This document shows positions 25,606-38,198 of a stretch of 64,000 nucleotides of DNA, piece after piece (the stretch's first letter is position 1; each line of letters opens with the position of its first letter). The notes under the pieces were generated by a model, which was not told the DNA's origin, ran no database searches, and saw only the letters and a list, made by a program, of their open reading frames with translations. Position numbers and translations under genes: made by a program. The stretch covers positions 1-64,000 of the forward strand of contig NZ_AUCK01000013.1 in assembly GCF_000429725.1 (NCBI RefSeq), written 5' to 3'. Source of the DNA: Alkalicoccus chagannorensis DSM 18086. Its GTDB lineage: Bacteria; Bacillota; Bacilli; Bacillales; Salisediminibacteriaceae.

Positions 25606-25613
25606 TGCACAAA

Positions 25614-25640
25614 GGCCCTTACCACATCATGGTAAGGGCC
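25614..25640. terminator. Terminator of the NhaC-type transporter gene
   Basis: GGCCCTTACCA (25614-25624) pairs with TGGTAAGGGCC (25630-25640). The T-tract on the minus strand is short (TTTG). Confidence 0.7.
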
Positions 25641-25687
25641 CTCTTGGCTTTGCGTTGTTATCCCCGTTGCCTTTAAGCAGGCAGTAG

Positions 25688-27241
25688 TCAGGCTGCCGCG
25701 GGTTTGTCTTTCGGCCGGAGGAAAAACAGGGTTCCCAGCGCAACAGCTGTCCCGGCTGCAAGTCCGAGCAGGACGCTGCCAGTGAAGCCGAGCAGCAGAA
25801 AAGCAGCTGCGGATGCACCAGCGGTCAGCACGGCATAAGGAAGCTGCGTCCAGACGTGATCAATGTGGTGGCTTCCTGCGCCTGTGGAAGACAGTATCGT
25901 CGTATCAGAAATCGGAGAACAATGGTCCCCGAAAATCGAGCCGGCCAGAACAGCAGCAAGCAGCGGCAGCATCAGTGAAATATCCACCGAAGCTGCAAAG
26001 TCTCCCGCAATCGGAAGCATAATAGCAAACGTTCCCCAGGACGTCCCGGTGCTGAACGCCATGAATCCGGCCGTCAGGAATAAGATGACCGGCAGGAAAC
26101 CTGGGTGCACCGCTCCACCAACCTGATCCGCCAAATAGACGCCGGTTCCGAGTGCATCAATCACCTCGATGATCGTCCAGGCAAATAGGAGAATATAAAC
26201 GGCCGGCAGCATCGATTTCATCCCGTTACCGAGCGCCTCCCCGAGATGAGCTGCGGTGAGCCTGCGCCGAAGAGCGATGACAATAGCGGAGGCAAGACTG
26301 ATCAACCCGCCATAGAGCAGGGCTGCTGCCACATCCGTATTCTCAAACATATCCAGAATGCCGGCAGTCCCTTCTGTCGCCGCTGCTCCTGTCCAGAGCA
26401 TGAAGAAGAGAACAGCACCAAGCAGAATGAAGATCGGCAGCAGCAGGTCATACACGCGTCCTGCGGCCCGTTCTTGCTGTTGATGATCCCCTGGTACACT
26501 GCCTTTTGTGACGTCCGTCAGCTCTCCTTTTGTTACGGCTCGATCCTCATGCGTTCTCATCGGACCGATATCGACTCTCCAGAATATCGCTGCAAAGACG
26601 ACCAGAATGGCGAGAAGAGCATAAAAATTCATCGGTGCAATGAGTACGAACGCTTCCAGAGCACCGTACTGCGCAACGCCGTGCGTAGCCAGAATACCGC
26701 CGATAATGGTAATGATGTAGGCACCCCAGCTGGACACCGGCGAGATCACGCACATAGGAGCGGCGGTCGAATCCACGACGTAGGCAAGTTTGGCACGCGA
26801 CACGCGGTGACGGTCCGTCAGCGGCCGGCTGACATTTCCGACCGTCAGACTGTTAAAATAGTCATCAATAAAGATAATAATACCGAGGACCGCCGGCGTA
26901 TACTGGGCTCCCCGGCGGGTGCGGACTTTTGCTGCCGCCCATTCCCCAAAGGCACGGCCTCCACCGGCTGCGGTCAGAAGCGCTGCGATCATCCCGAGGA
27001 TAAAGAGAAACAGCAGAATGTAAAGTTCCCACGTATTCACGCTGCCGTCCACCCAGAATATCCCGATGACCGTTGATGACACATCTGCTGCCGCTGCAGT
27101 AACGACGTTTTCCGCACCGGCATGAATCATGAGTGCCCCTGCCACAATACCAGCTCCTAAGGATATCAGTACTCGTCTCGTCACCAGGACAAGTACCAGG
27201 GCAAGTACGGGCGGCAGCAGCGACCATATTGTTTCTGTCAT
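25688..27241 (-). CDS. NhaC-family transporter under lysine riboswitch control (LysW-type)
   Basis: Predicted 517-residue polytopic protein of the NhaC antiporter superfamily. The family block IIFIDDYFNSLTVGNVSRPLTDRHRVSRAKLAYVVDSTAAPMCVISPVSSWGAY is clear at about residues 125-180, as is GTSWGTFAIMLPIAGDF in the second half. ATG 27241 follows AAAGGAG by 9 nt. The lysine riboswitch directly upstream means expression falls when lysine is plentiful, so a lysine uptake role is more likely than simple Na+/H+ exchange; lysine-regulated NhaC-type genes have been called lysW. Substrate is an inference from regulation. Confidence 0.88.
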   Translation of the reverse strand: MTETIWSLLPPVLALVLVLVTRRVLISLGAGIVAGALMIHAGAENVVTAAAADVSSTVIGIFWVDGSVNTWELYILLFLFILGMIAALLTAAGGGRAFGEWAAAKVRTRRGAQYTPAVLGIIIFIDDYFNSLTVGNVSRPLTDRHRVSRAKLAYVVDSTAAPMCVISPVSSWGAYIITIIGGILATHGVAQYGALEAFVLIAPMNFYALLAILVVFAAIFWRVDIGPMRTHEDRAVTKGELTDVTKGSVPGDHQQQERAAGRVYDLLLPIFILLGAVLFFMLWTGAAATEGTAGILDMFENTDVAAALLYGGLISLASAIVIALRRRLTAAHLGEALGNGMKSMLPAVYILLFAWTIIEVIDALGTGVYLADQVGGAVHPGFLPVILFLTAGFMAFSTGTSWGTFAIMLPIAGDFAASVDISLMLPLLAAVLAGSIFGDHCSPISDTTILSSTGAGSHHIDHVWTQLPYAVLTAGASAAAFLLLGFTGSVLLGLAAGTAVALGTLFFLRPKDKPAAA

Positions 27242-27277
27242 GTTCCTTTGCTCCTTTCTTTTATACAAACAAAAAAA

Positions 27278-27302
27278 AGCCTGCAGAACGGGTCCACAGA
27301 CT
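27278..27302 (-). terminator. Riboswitch expression-platform terminator
   Basis: On the minus strand AGTCTG-T-GGAC pairs with GTTC-TG-CAGGCT, allowing G-U pairs, and is followed by T8 (27271-27278). It lies between the lysine aptamer and the ribosome binding site, so lysine binding would stop transcription. Confidence 0.7.
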
Positions 27303-27339
27303 GGAACGTCCTTGCAACTCAATCAGGGCAGCGCTCCGC

Positions 27340-27495
27340 ACCCTCTCAGGCGCGGCAGTCTTAAGCTTGTTCAACTTAAGCCCAGCGCAGCAGATAAGCC
27401 TTACTGCTGCACTTCGGCGGTTCTGCCTTTTCCCGGGATCACTGCCTGCTTAAGGCTCCCGCCGGGTACTGATCAGAACCGCGCCTCTCCCCCGC
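27340..27495 (-). promoter_or_regulatory. Lysine riboswitch (L box)
   Basis: Minus-strand transcript reads GAGAGGCGCGG (27480-27489), then AGTA, CCGCCGAAG, GCTGGGC and ACTGCCGCGCC (27349-27358). This is the conserved order of the lysine aptamer, closed by the P1 pairing GGCGCGG/CCGCGCC. Downstream are a terminator hairpin and the NhaC-type transporter gene. Identification rests on these motifs; I did not run a covariance model. Confidence 0.88.
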
Positions 27496-27534
27496 AGAGA
27501 TGCGGGGACTTATGCTTCTTTTTTCAGCGGAGAA

Positions 27535-27564
27535 AATATATCACGGTTTTCTCTTATACGTCAA
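27535..27564 (-). promoter_or_regulatory. Promoter of the lysine-riboswitch transcript
   Basis: -35 TTGACG (27559-27564), 18-nt spacer, -10 TATATT (27535-27540) on the minus strand. The -35 lies inside the last codons of folA, so the two units are tightly packed. Confidence 0.65.
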
Positions 27565-28042
27565 CCTTCCGCTCCAGAATCATGTACGTATGCGGATGCA
27601 CGTTTTTCTCGTCTACCGGCCCTTCCCGGCTTTCAACCACGTGCCAGCCTGCTTCGTCCCATTCCGGGAAAAAGGTGTCTCCTTTAAACGTATCGTGGAT
27701 TCTTGTAATGTATAGTCTGTCTGCATACGGAAGAAATTTTTCATAGAGAACCGCACCGCCGCAGATAACGACTTCCTCTTCTTCCGCTTCCCGCCTTACC
27801 TCTTCTGCTTCGTGCAGGACGGTCACGTTCTCATGGCTCCAGTTCCGGTTGTTCGTCAGCACCATATGATGACGTCCCGGAAGGGCTCTGCCAATCGAAT
27901 CGAACGTTTTTCGACCCATCACGATCTTTTTGTCCATCGTCCGTTCTTTGAAGAAGCGCAGGTCTGCCGGAAGGTGCCACGGCATCGTTCCGTCTCTTCC
28001 GATGACATTGTTCTCATCCATCGCCGCGATCATCGTAATCAT
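27554..28042 (-). CDS. folA: Dihydrofolate reductase
   Basis: Predicted 162-residue DHFR, reducing dihydrofolate to tetrahydrofolate with NADPH. The N-terminal [32 protein letters not shown] holds the nicotinamide and substrate loop (W22, D27 equivalents), GRKTFDSIG near 44-52 and [20 protein letters not shown] near 94-113 the cofactor and C-terminal sites. Start overlaps the thyA stop as ATGA. Acts with ThyA, which produces the dihydrofolate it recycles. No extension or missing motif. Confidence 0.95.
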   Translation of the reverse strand: MITMIAAMDENNVIGRDGTMPWHLPADLRFFKERTMDKKIVMGRKTFDSIGRALPGRHHMVLTNNRNWSHENVTVLHEAEEVRREAEEEEVVICGGAVLYEKFLPYADRLYITRIHDTFKGDTFFPEWDEAGWHVVESREGPVDEKNVHPHTYMILERKVDV

Positions 28043-28833
28043 ACCGATACTTTCCCTTTAATCGCAGGATGCGGGTCATAGCCGGTCAGCTCAAAATCCT
28101 CGAACCGGAAATCTTCGAGACGCTGTACATCCGGATTCAGCTGCATCTGTGGCAGAGGGCGCGGATCGCGCTGCAGCTGTGTTTTTACCTGTTCCAGATG
28201 ATTAGAATAAATATGCACATCCCCGAATGTATGGATGAACTCCCCCGGTTCCAGACCACATTCGTGCGCAACCATCAAGGTGAGGAGCGCATAGGATCCG
28301 ATATTAAAAGGCACACCGAGGAAGACGTCGGCGGAACGCTGATACAGCTGACAGGAAAGTCTGCCGTCCGCGACGTAAAACTGGAACAGGCAGTGGCACG
28401 GCGCCAGCGCCATCTGATCCAGCTCCCCGACATTCCAGGCGTTCACGACGAGACGCCGGGAATCCGGATTGGATTTGATTTCTTCGACCACCTGCCTCAA
28501 TTGGTCGATTTCTCCCCCGTTCGGATCGGGCCAGCTCCGCCACTGCCGTCCGTAGACAGGACCGAGACTGCCGTTCTCATCCGCCCATTCATTCCAGATA
28601 CGCACCCCGTTTTCCTGCAGGTACTGGACATTCGTGTCGCCCTGAATAAACCAGAGCAGCTCATGGATCATCGCTTTGACCGCCATTTTCTTTGTCGTTA
28701 ACAGCGGGAAGCCTTCGGAGAGATCCATCCGCATCTGATAGCCGAACGTACTGATGGTGCCGGTGCCTGTCCGGTCCTCCTTCTCTACGCCGTTTTCCAG
28801 CACGTGCCGGCATAATTCCTGATACTGCTTCAT
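28039..28833 (-). CDS. thyA: Thymidylate synthase ThyA
   Basis: Predicted 264-residue thymidylate synthase, methylating dUMP with methylenetetrahydrofolate. Catalytic Cys146 is in [11 protein letters not shown]; the phosphate-binding Arg in [11 protein letters not shown] (near 21) and SRRL (near 126), and the [19 protein letters not shown] folate and dUMP block are intact. Length equals E. coli ThyA. Coupled to folA by a 4-nt overlap, forming a thyA-folA operon. Confidence 0.96.
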   Translation of the reverse strand: MKQYQELCRHVLENGVEKEDRTGTGTISTFGYQMRMDLSEGFPLLTTKKMAVKAMIHELLWFIQGDTNVQYLQENGVRIWNEWADENGSLGPVYGRQWRSWPDPNGGEIDQLRQVVEEIKSNPDSRRLVVNAWNVGELDQMALAPCHCLFQFYVADGRLSCQLYQRSADVFLGVPFNIGSYALLTLMVAHECGLEPGEFIHTFGDVHIYSNHLEQVKTQLQRDPRPLPQMQLNPDVQRLEDFRFEDFELTGYDPHPAIKGKVSV

Positions 28834-28835
28834 CT

Positions 28836-29948
28836 TTACCCTCCTCTTAAACCTGTCCGCTGATCGAGAGCTGTTTCACAGGAGACGATCATGCTTGATA
28901 AGTCTTCACTGAGATCCACTTCATACGCTGTGACGGGCACGCCTTCTTCGTGCGTAATCCGGACGAGCGGGCGCTGCGGAATGCCGGTATTCTTCTGCGT
29001 TATGATCCCGGTACGACCGCCATTCAGTTCTACTTCCAGTCCCGGCGGGTATACCGCCACGGTCCTGGAGAATGTTTCCACCATTTTTTGATCAAACTGG
29101 GTACCGGCACCGCTGTAGAGGACTTCCAGTCCTTCATGCGGCAGCATCGCCTGACGGTAGCTGCGGTGGGACGTGACAGCATCGAAGACGTCTGCAATAG
29201 CGATGATTTTGGCAAAAGCATGGATATCCGATGCGTTCAGGCTCCGCGGATAGCCGCTTCCATCCAGACGTTCATGATGCTGGTAGGCACAGTGGGCTGT
29301 CAGGAGCGAGATCGTATGGCTGTTCCTGAGAATATCAAAACCCGCAGTTGTATGATGTTTAATGATCTGAAACTCTTCGTCTGTCAGCTTCCCCGGTTTT
29401 TTCAACACTTCCAGCGGGAGACTCATCTTGCCGACATCATGAAGAACAGCTCCCATACCAAGCTTATGGAGCTCTTCCTGGTTCAAACCGAGCGATTTTC
29501 CCAATGACAGGGCGTAGACGGCGACATTGAGCGAGTGATGAAACACATACGTGTCGTGTGCAACCACATCGGAGAGCAGGGTGACCGCCTCTTTTTTGTG
29601 GAGGATTTCCTGCATCACCTGGTCGACGATGGAACTGAAGGAGACACTCATGTCATCGATATTGACAGACTTGCCCAGCGCCAGTTGTTTCCCGGCATTT
29701 TCGAAATTTTCGCGGATGGTCTTGATCGACGCAGCGCGTATCCGCGGATCGATGGCGTCCTCTGCTTCAATATCTTCTGTCCCTGGTTCCTGAACATAGA
29801 CAAACGTGACCCCTTTTTCTTCCAGCCTTTCGACAAGACGCTCTGTCAGTACAGCACCGATCTGAAGCAGGGGCCGTCCATCTTCTTTATAAATCGCCTT
29901 CGCCAGTTTCTCGTCCTGTTTGAGACGGTGCAGCGGCACGAGCTTCAA
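28836..29948 (-). CDS. HD-GYP domain phosphodiesterase
   Basis: Predicted 370-residue protein with an HD-GYP domain in the middle: [36 protein letters not shown]. Such domains hydrolyse cyclic di-GMP or related signals. The N-terminal third is a family-typical [18 protein letters not shown] region; no membrane helix is seen. I start at TTG 29948, 9 nt after AAAGGAG; an ATG at 29972 lacks a site. Either choice overlaps yunD (62 or 86 nt). The stop lies 2 bp before the thyA start, so all may be one transcript. Confidence 0.85.
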   Translation of the reverse strand: MKLVPLHRLKQDEKLAKAIYKEDGRPLLQIGAVLTERLVERLEEKGVTFVYVQEPGTEDIEAEDAIDPRIRAASIKTIRENFENAGKQLALGKSVNIDDMSVSFSSIVDQVMQEILHKKEAVTLLSDVVAHDTYVFHHSLNVAVYALSLGKSLGLNQEELHKLGMGAVLHDVGKMSLPLEVLKKPGKLTDEEFQIIKHHTTAGFDILRNSHTISLLTAHCAYQHHERLDGSGYPRSLNASDIHAFAKIIAIADVFDAVTSHRSYRQAMLPHEGLEVLYSGAGTQFDQKMVETFSRTVAVYPPGLEVELNGGRTGIITQKNTGIPQRPLVRITHEEGVPVTAYEVDLSEDLSSMIVSCETALDQRTGLRGG

Positions 29949-31308
29949 CCTCAACAACTCCTTTGCTTCCATTCATGCTGCTCAATTTCCATCGGAGCAC
30001 ATCCCGTAAAAATTCAGGCATGAAATAGGTGACCTCATACCCTTCCGTCAGCTCGGGATATAGGTGGCTGAAGGTAAACAGATCCGGCACAGCCAGCCTG
30101 TAATGTTCTTTTTCTATCACACTGGCTGACGTCATGTTCTCCGTTTTGGACTGAAACATAGTATATCCTAGTATTTTCCCACGAAAGCCGTAGCCTTTCA
30201 ATGCGTATCTTATCATTTTTTCCTGGGACGATGTTCTCATCAGCTGCTTCAGCACTTTTCCGGTCACATGCAGAACGGCCGGATTGATCGGATGCGGACA
30301 AACAGCGTGAAGATGACCATTATGCACCTCGCCGGAAGGGAGTCCTTCCAGGAGCAGTCCGGCGTTGAACATGGAGACATCCGCCTGACACCAGTCCCGG
30401 ACTGCCTCTGCAGCGACGGCGGCGAACGGGGAGGATTCATACCAGGACAAAGAAAGACCGTCCTGCAGATGCGCTACAGGCAGGCGGAGATGAAGTCCTG
30501 CTTCCCGGTCCACCTGCTGCAGCAGGTCCGACGTTCGACGGTCCGGCGTCTGCTGTTCCGTTTCATGTGTTTCGATGTGGACGACTTCCGGTCTGCCTCC
30601 CGACGTATCGATCGTGATTTCTCCGACATGGGAGGCGCCTCGTCCGCACTGGTGCACCCACGTCTGATTGATTTTTCTACCGCCCTCCAGAACGTGATGT
30701 GTATGCGCACCGAGGCAGAGGTCGACGTCTGGATACATGGCTGCCATTTTTTCGTCGAGACGGAGACCCAGGTGAGACAGGCAGATGATAAAGTCCGACT
30801 GCTGTTTCATCTCCGGAAGGAAACGCCCGAGCACTTCCAGCGGATCCTCCATCTGCCAGCCGAGCTGCTGATAAAACGCATAAAACGGAAAGGTTAAGCC
30901 GATCATGGCAATCCTCGTTCCGTCGCTCAGCGTATGGATTTTCCACGGGATGCACCAGGAAGGGCGGAGTCCGGATGCACCATCTTTCACGTTCGCAAGC
31001 AGCACCTCAAAATCCGCCTCATCATACAGGTGGTCCAGGTCCTCCTTAGCAAACGTTATGCCTTCATTGTTGCCGATCGTGACCGCGTCGTATTCGAGAT
31101 CATTCAGCAGACGGATGTTGCCCCTGCCGGCAAGCCCTTCCGTTACGGGGTGGGCACGGTCAGCATGATCGCCGATATCCAGGAGCAGCGTCTCGCGTCC
31201 GCTGTCGAGAGCCGCCTGCCGCTGCCGGCGCAGGATCGATGCCGCTTTCGGCCACCGCTGCAGCTCGCTGTGCAGATCGTTCGTATGCAGAATCGTCAAT
31301 GTTGTCAT
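29887..31308 (-). CDS. yunD: YunD, 5'-nucleotidase-type metallophosphoesterase
   Basis: Predicted 473-residue calcineurin-like phosphoesterase joined to a 5'-nucleotidase C-terminal domain. Metal-site motifs are HTNDLHSEL (residues 8-16), DIGDHADR near 44, GNNEGI near 79 (N-E where H-E is more usual), CLSHLGL near 155 and GAHTHH near 180. No signal peptide, so it is probably cytoplasmic, as other YunD proteins; substrate likely nucleotides or nucleotide sugars. The 3' end overlaps the HD-GYP gene by 62-86 nt, so the C-terminal tail may be variable. Follows yunE. Confidence 0.88.
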   Translation of the reverse strand: MTTLTILHTNDLHSELQRWPKAASILRRQRQAALDSGRETLLLDIGDHADRAHPVTEGLAGRGNIRLLNDLEYDAVTIGNNEGITFAKEDLDHLYDEADFEVLLANVKDGASGLRPSWCIPWKIHTLSDGTRIAMIGLTFPFYAFYQQLGWQMEDPLEVLGRFLPEMKQQSDFIICLSHLGLRLDEKMAAMYPDVDLCLGAHTHHVLEGGRKINQTWVHQCGRGASHVGEITIDTSGGRPEVVHIETHETEQQTPDRRTSDLLQQVDREAGLHLRLPVAHLQDGLSLSWYESSPFAAVAAEAVRDWCQADVSMFNAGLLLEGLPSGEVHNGHLHAVCPHPINPAVLHVTGKVLKQLMRTSSQEKMIRYALKGYGFRGKILGYTMFQSKTENMTSASVIEKEHYRLAVPDLFTFSHLYPELTEGYEVTYFMPEFLRDVLRWKLSSMNGSKGVVEVEARAAAPSQTGRETGEGDL

Positions 31309-31334
31309 CTACGGCCCTCTCCTTTGTGTAAACA

Positions 31335-32156
31335 TCATTGCATCAGTCCTTCATAAATCAAACGCAGTCCAATCACAATTAGTACGATCCGCAGAGCAAG
31401 AACGAGCGTATCACTCTTTAATTTCTTTCCGATCCAGGCCCCTGCCTGACCGCCGAACCATGCACCGGGTATGAGCGCCAGTGCGTAAAGCCAGTCCACG
31501 TTTCCGAGCGCCATGTGGGAGACGGAGCTGACCAGTGCCGAAAGAAACACGAGAAACATCGAGGTCGCAACAGCCATATGCGGCGGGAATGCGAATAAAA
31601 TGATCATGGCCGGCACCATCAAAGACCCGCCGCCGATCCCGAATAGACCGGAAAACATGCCGACTAGAAAAGCAATCGGTACCGCGACAGCGGGTTCGTA
31701 GCCGTACTCCCGTGTCGTGCCATCCAGTTCCAGCGCCGTCCGGCGGATGCCTCTCGGCCGGAGGGGTATCGGTTTAATGTATTTACGTATCATCAGTATA
31801 AAGGATACGAGGACAATGAAACAGCCAAACGCAATCATGAACGCGTCGACGTCAATTCGGTTATTGAGCCATACGCCGAACAGCGCTCCCGGTCCGCTGC
31901 CGATAAAAAAGATCAACCCGCTCTGCAGGTCCACGACTTTTTGTTTCATGTAGGCGAGGGTCGAGGACAATCCCGTAAAAATCATCACGAGCAGCGAAGT
32001 TCCAACCGCTGTCTGGGGCGTGACCCCCTCCAGGATCGCGGTCCAGCTCCCGAGTACGAGCAGAGCCGGTACAATGATGATACCTCCGCCGAGACCCATG
32101 ACGCTGCCGATGACCGCTGCCACAAAGCCCAGTATTACTAATAACAACCATTCCAT
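31335..32156 (-). CDS. yunE: YunE, TauE/SafE-family sulfite exporter-like protein
   Basis: Predicted 273-residue membrane protein of the TauE/SafE/DUF81 family. Two repeated halves are visible, each with a Gly-rich loop: GSVMGLGGGIIIVPALL near residues 17-33 and GMFSGLFGIGGGSLMVPAMI near 167-186. About eight helices. Family members export sulfite, sulfoacetate or similar anions, but the substrate here is unknown. Starts 26 bp upstream of yunD, so the two are likely co-transcribed, as in B. subtilis. Confidence 0.9.
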   Translation of the reverse strand: MEWLLLVILGFVAAVIGSVMGLGGGIIIVPALLVLGSWTAILEGVTPQTAVGTSLLVMIFTGLSSTLAYMKQKVVDLQSGLIFFIGSGPGALFGVWLNNRIDVDAFMIAFGCFIVLVSFILMIRKYIKPIPLRPRGIRRTALELDGTTREYGYEPAVAVPIAFLVGMFSGLFGIGGGSLMVPAMIILFAFPPHMAVATSMFLVFLSALVSSVSHMALGNVDWLYALALIPGAWFGGQAGAWIGKKLKSDTLVLALRIVLIVIGLRLIYEGLMQ

Positions 32157-32284
32157 GATTATCTACAGCCTATCTTCTATGAATTTGAGGACGCGGTCAT
32201 CCGGTTGTATCCATATCACGCTATCACGTTGAAAACGAACGTTTTAATACGGAAGGAGCCGGGATCCGCTGCCGGCATGCCGGT

Positions 32285-33148
32285 TTAAAACAGCGTCTCA
32301 TCCTCCCCGAAAAGGGGAAGCTGCTTCGGGTGCAGCCCTGTGTATGTAATGTTCATCAGCTGCTGCAGCTTGAATGCATTGCCTGCGGCGTGACCGCCGG
32401 AATTGTTGTTAAAAATGATGCTCACTCGCCGCGACTGCTGCTGCAGACGCTCCACTGCCGGGATCAGCTCTTTCAATTCGCTTTCTCGATAATCGTATAA
32501 GTAACGGACTTTTCTCCAGTCCTCGCCGGAGGCAGGTTTCTGCCAGGCCCCTTTGTTTCTTCCGTGAAGCCGAATGAGCGCATCGCTTCGGTGGACTGCT
32601 TCCGGAACAAACGGCACGGAACGTTCACCAATTTGTGGTTCATCGCATACCGTGTGGATCCAGTCGTCTTCTTTCATGTACGCAAGCGTCTGCTCCTGAA
32701 AAGGCTCGTACCACGAACGGTGCCGGAACTCGAGCGCCGCCGGAAACACCTGCACCGCTTCTCGGAGCCTTTTCAAATAATCGACGTGCTTTTTGCTGCA
32801 GTCAAACCAGGGCGGGAACTGACAGAGAATGTAGGCAAGCTTCCCCGCTTCCTGCATCGGCAGGAAAGCCCGGCGGAATGCCGCCAGCATCTCCTCTGCA
32901 CTGGAAAAGGGGTTTTCTCCCCGCTGGTGGCCGGTCATTCCCTGGTAGGCCTTCACGATGAACTGAAAAGAATCCGGTGTCTCTCTGATCCATTTCTGCA
33001 CCGTATCTGCAGCAGGAACAGCGTAAAAAGAAGCGTCCAGTTCCACAACAGGAAAATGCGAAGCATAGGCGGACAGGCGGGACACGCCACGCTCATGCAG
33101 TGTAGTATGATCTCCCCACCCTGTGAGTCCAATCTGCGGTTGTACCAT
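32285..33148 (-). CDS. yunF: YunF, DUF72 family protein
   Basis: Predicted 287-residue DUF72 TIM-barrel-like protein, as B. subtilis YunF. Diagnostic segments: IGLTGWGDH near the N-terminus, VELDASFYAVPA near 36-47, FQFIVKAYQGMTGH near 62-75, AALEFRHRSWY near 139-149 and IRLHGRNKGAW near 195-205. Biochemical role unknown. ATG 33148 follows GGAGGAGGGAG. Confidence 0.9.
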   Translation of the reverse strand: MVQPQIGLTGWGDHTTLHERGVSRLSAYASHFPVVELDASFYAVPAADTVQKWIRETPDSFQFIVKAYQGMTGHQRGENPFSSAEEMLAAFRRAFLPMQEAGKLAYILCQFPPWFDCSKKHVDYLKRLREAVQVFPAALEFRHRSWYEPFQEQTLAYMKEDDWIHTVCDEPQIGERSVPFVPEAVHRSDALIRLHGRNKGAWQKPASGEDWRKVRYLYDYRESELKELIPAVERLQQQSRRVSIIFNNNSGGHAAGNAFKLQQLMNITYTGLHPKQLPLFGEDETLF

Positions 33149-33244
33149 GCTCTCCCTCCTCCCCGGTCGAGAATTCGTCAAAAATGAACGTCGTCTATGA
33201 TGTTGATCCAGTTCCTCTGCGTTCTTCGAAGAAATATGTAGGTA

Positions 33245-33372
33245 TGCGCTGAAACAAAAGCGCGGAGTCCTTTTGTTTCAGCGCATACTGCAGGTGTTCG
33301 AGATTCTTCGTTCTTCCCTTGCAGTGCGCGAGGCTTCCTTCATCCAGCTGGGACATCTTATGCGTTCCTACA
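33245..33372 (+). repeat. Diverged family B repeat
   Basis: AACAAAAGCGCGGAGTCCTT, a TTCTTCGTTCTTCCC segment, GCAGTGCGCGAGGCTTCC and a tail CATCTTATGCGTTCCTACAA align with family B in order, with many changes. A family A copy follows within 10 bp. Confidence 0.5.
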
Positions 33373-33381
33373 AAATAAAGA

Positions 33382-33679
33382 GGTTCTACGTCAATTGTTG
33401 GGGTAACCACCCTGGTATCTAAAGATACTCCCTCAAATAGGGTATGTTAAAAAAACTATAAACAAACACAAATACGAGCGTTTCCGAAAGTGACAGGCGG
33501 CGACGCCAGAGGGATCAGCGAGTGTTTTCTTGCGACGAGTAACCGCAGGAGCACAGTCCGAAAATCCTCATTCGCTCCGCGAATGATAGTTGAGGACAAG
33601 CCCCTTGGCAAGCGTCCGCCGAAAACGAAGGAAATCGGCGTAGACGTTGTTTCAACACCCCAACATATATTTTAGAACC
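33382..33679 (+). mobile_element. Family A MITE-like element, long form, exact 8-bp duplication
   Basis: 298 bp, left end GGTTCTACGTCAATTGTTGG, right end CCCCAACATATATTTTAGAACC-like (ends 33679). Flanked by exact AATAAAGA repeats at 33374-33381 and 33680-33687. Near the left end are two small hairpins, GTATC-TAAA-GATAC and CCCT-CAAAT-AGGG. It also carries the 24-nt unit of the 723-806 repeat at 33530-33553. The duplicated target is the T-tract of the sufB terminator. Confidence 0.85.
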
Positions 33680-33688
33680 AATAAAGAA

Positions 33689-33720
33689 AGCTCCGCAGCC
33701 TCGCGGGGAGGTGCGGAGCT
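33689..33720 (-). terminator. suf operon terminator
   Basis: AGCTCCGCA (33689-33697) pairs with TGCGGAGCT (33712-33720), with an inner CCTCGCGGGGAGG hairpin. On the minus strand the following TTTCTTTATT tract is the target duplicated by the family A insertion. Confidence 0.85.
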
Positions 33721-33733
33721 GAACCTTCATGGA

Positions 33734-35131
33734 TTAACCGATAGAACCTTCCATTTCGAATTTGATCAGGCGGTTCATTTCTACAGCGTACTCCATTGGG
33801 AGTTCTTTCGTGAACGGCTCGATAAAGCCCATCACGATCATTTCTGTTGCTTCCTGCTCGGAAACACCGCGGCTCATCAAGTAGAAGAGCTGCTCTTCGG
33901 AAACCTTGGAAACGGTCGCCTCGTGTTCCAGAGAAATGTTGTTATTCAGAATTTCGTTGTAAGGAATCGTATCGGAAGTCGACTCATTGTCCATGATGAG
34001 CGTGTCGCACTCAATGTTGGACTTGGATCGCTCCGCTTTACGTCCGAAGTGAACGATTCCGCGGTAGGAAACTTTCCCGCCGTGCTTGGAAATCGACTTC
34101 GACACGATGGTAGACGAGCAGTCCGGAGCGAGATGCGTCATCTTCGCACCTGCGTCCTGGTGCTGGCCTTTACCTGCGATAGCGATCGAGAGCACGTTCC
34201 CGCGGGCACCGCGTCCCTTCATCACAACAGCCGGATACTTCATCGTTACTTTGGAACCGATGTTGCCGTCAACCCATTCCATCGTTGCGTTCTCTTCTGC
34301 CACGGCACGCTTCGTAACAAGGTTGAATACGTTCGGTGCCCAGTTCTGGATCGTTGTATAACGGCAGTAAGCATCCTTTTTCACGATGATTTCTACGACC
34401 GCACTGTGCAGGGAGTTCGTGGTATACACTGGTGCTGTACAGCCTTCCACGTAATGCACGGAGCTGTCTTCGTCAGCAATGATCAGCGTACGCTCAAACT
34501 GACCCATGTTCTCCGAGTTGATTCGGAAGTACGCCTGCAGTGGCGTATCGGTTTTGACGCCCTTCGGTACATAAATGAAGGAACCGCCGGACCATACTGC
34601 AGAGTTCAGTGCTGCGAACTTGTTGTCAGCTGGAGGGATGACTTTTCCGAAGTGCTCGCGGAAAATTTCTTCATCTTCCTTCATTGCTGTGTCCGTATCC
34701 TTGAAGATAATTCCCTGCTCTTCCAGGTCTTCCTGCATGTTGTGGTACACAACTTCGGACTCGTACTGTGCAGAGACCCCGGCGAGGTACTTCTGCTCCG
34801 CTTCCGGAATACCGAGCTTGTCGAACGTATTCTTGATTTCTTCCGGAACCTCGTCCCAGGAACGTTCGGACTTTTCCGACGGCTTCACGTAATACGTGAT
34901 TTCGTCAAAGTCGAGTTCGGAGAGGTCGCCGCCCCACTGGGGCATTGGCATTTTATAAAACTGCTCCAATGACTTCAGTCTGAAGTCGAGCATCCACTCT
35001 GGTTCATCTTTAATACGGGAAATTTCACGGACGATTTCTTCTGTCAGCCCTTTACCAGAGCGGAAGATTGATACGTCTTTATCGTGAAAACCATATTGGT
35101 ATTCCCCGATTTCCGGCATTTCTTTTGCCAT
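33734..35131 (-). CDS. sufB: SufB, Fe-S cluster scaffold subunit
   Basis: Predicted 465-residue SufB, the scaffold of the SufBCD complex on which Fe-S clusters are built. The SufBD core [30 protein letters not shown] and the C-terminal [32 protein letters not shown] are clear; the [22 protein letters not shown] region is intact. Last gene of sufC-sufD-sufS-sufU-sufB. Spacing to sufU is 85 bp. Confidence 0.96.
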   Translation of the reverse strand: MAKEMPEIGEYQYGFHDKDVSIFRSGKGLTEEIVREISRIKDEPEWMLDFRLKSLEQFYKMPMPQWGGDLSELDFDEITYYVKPSEKSERSWDEVPEEIKNTFDKLGIPEAEQKYLAGVSAQYESEVVYHNMQEDLEEQGIIFKDTDTAMKEDEEIFREHFGKVIPPADNKFAALNSAVWSGGSFIYVPKGVKTDTPLQAYFRINSENMGQFERTLIIADEDSSVHYVEGCTAPVYTTNSLHSAVVEIIVKKDAYCRYTTIQNWAPNVFNLVTKRAVAEENATMEWVDGNIGSKVTMKYPAVVMKGRGARGNVLSIAIAGKGQHQDAGAKMTHLAPDCSSTIVSKSISKHGGKVSYRGIVHFGRKAERSKSNIECDTLIMDNESTSDTIPYNEILNNNISLEHEATVSKVSEEQLFYLMSRGVSEQEATEMIVMGFIEPFTKELPMEYAVEMNRLIKFEMEGSIG

Positions 35132-35216
35132 GTAAAACCCTCCTTAAAAATCTATCGTGCAACACAGACACTGCGGGTTCATCTCCATTTTACACGAAAA
35201 ATGGCTTAGAGCCAAA

Positions 35217-38177
<2,961 letters not shown>

Positions 38178-38198
38178 ATCTGCATCCTCCTCTGCTGC

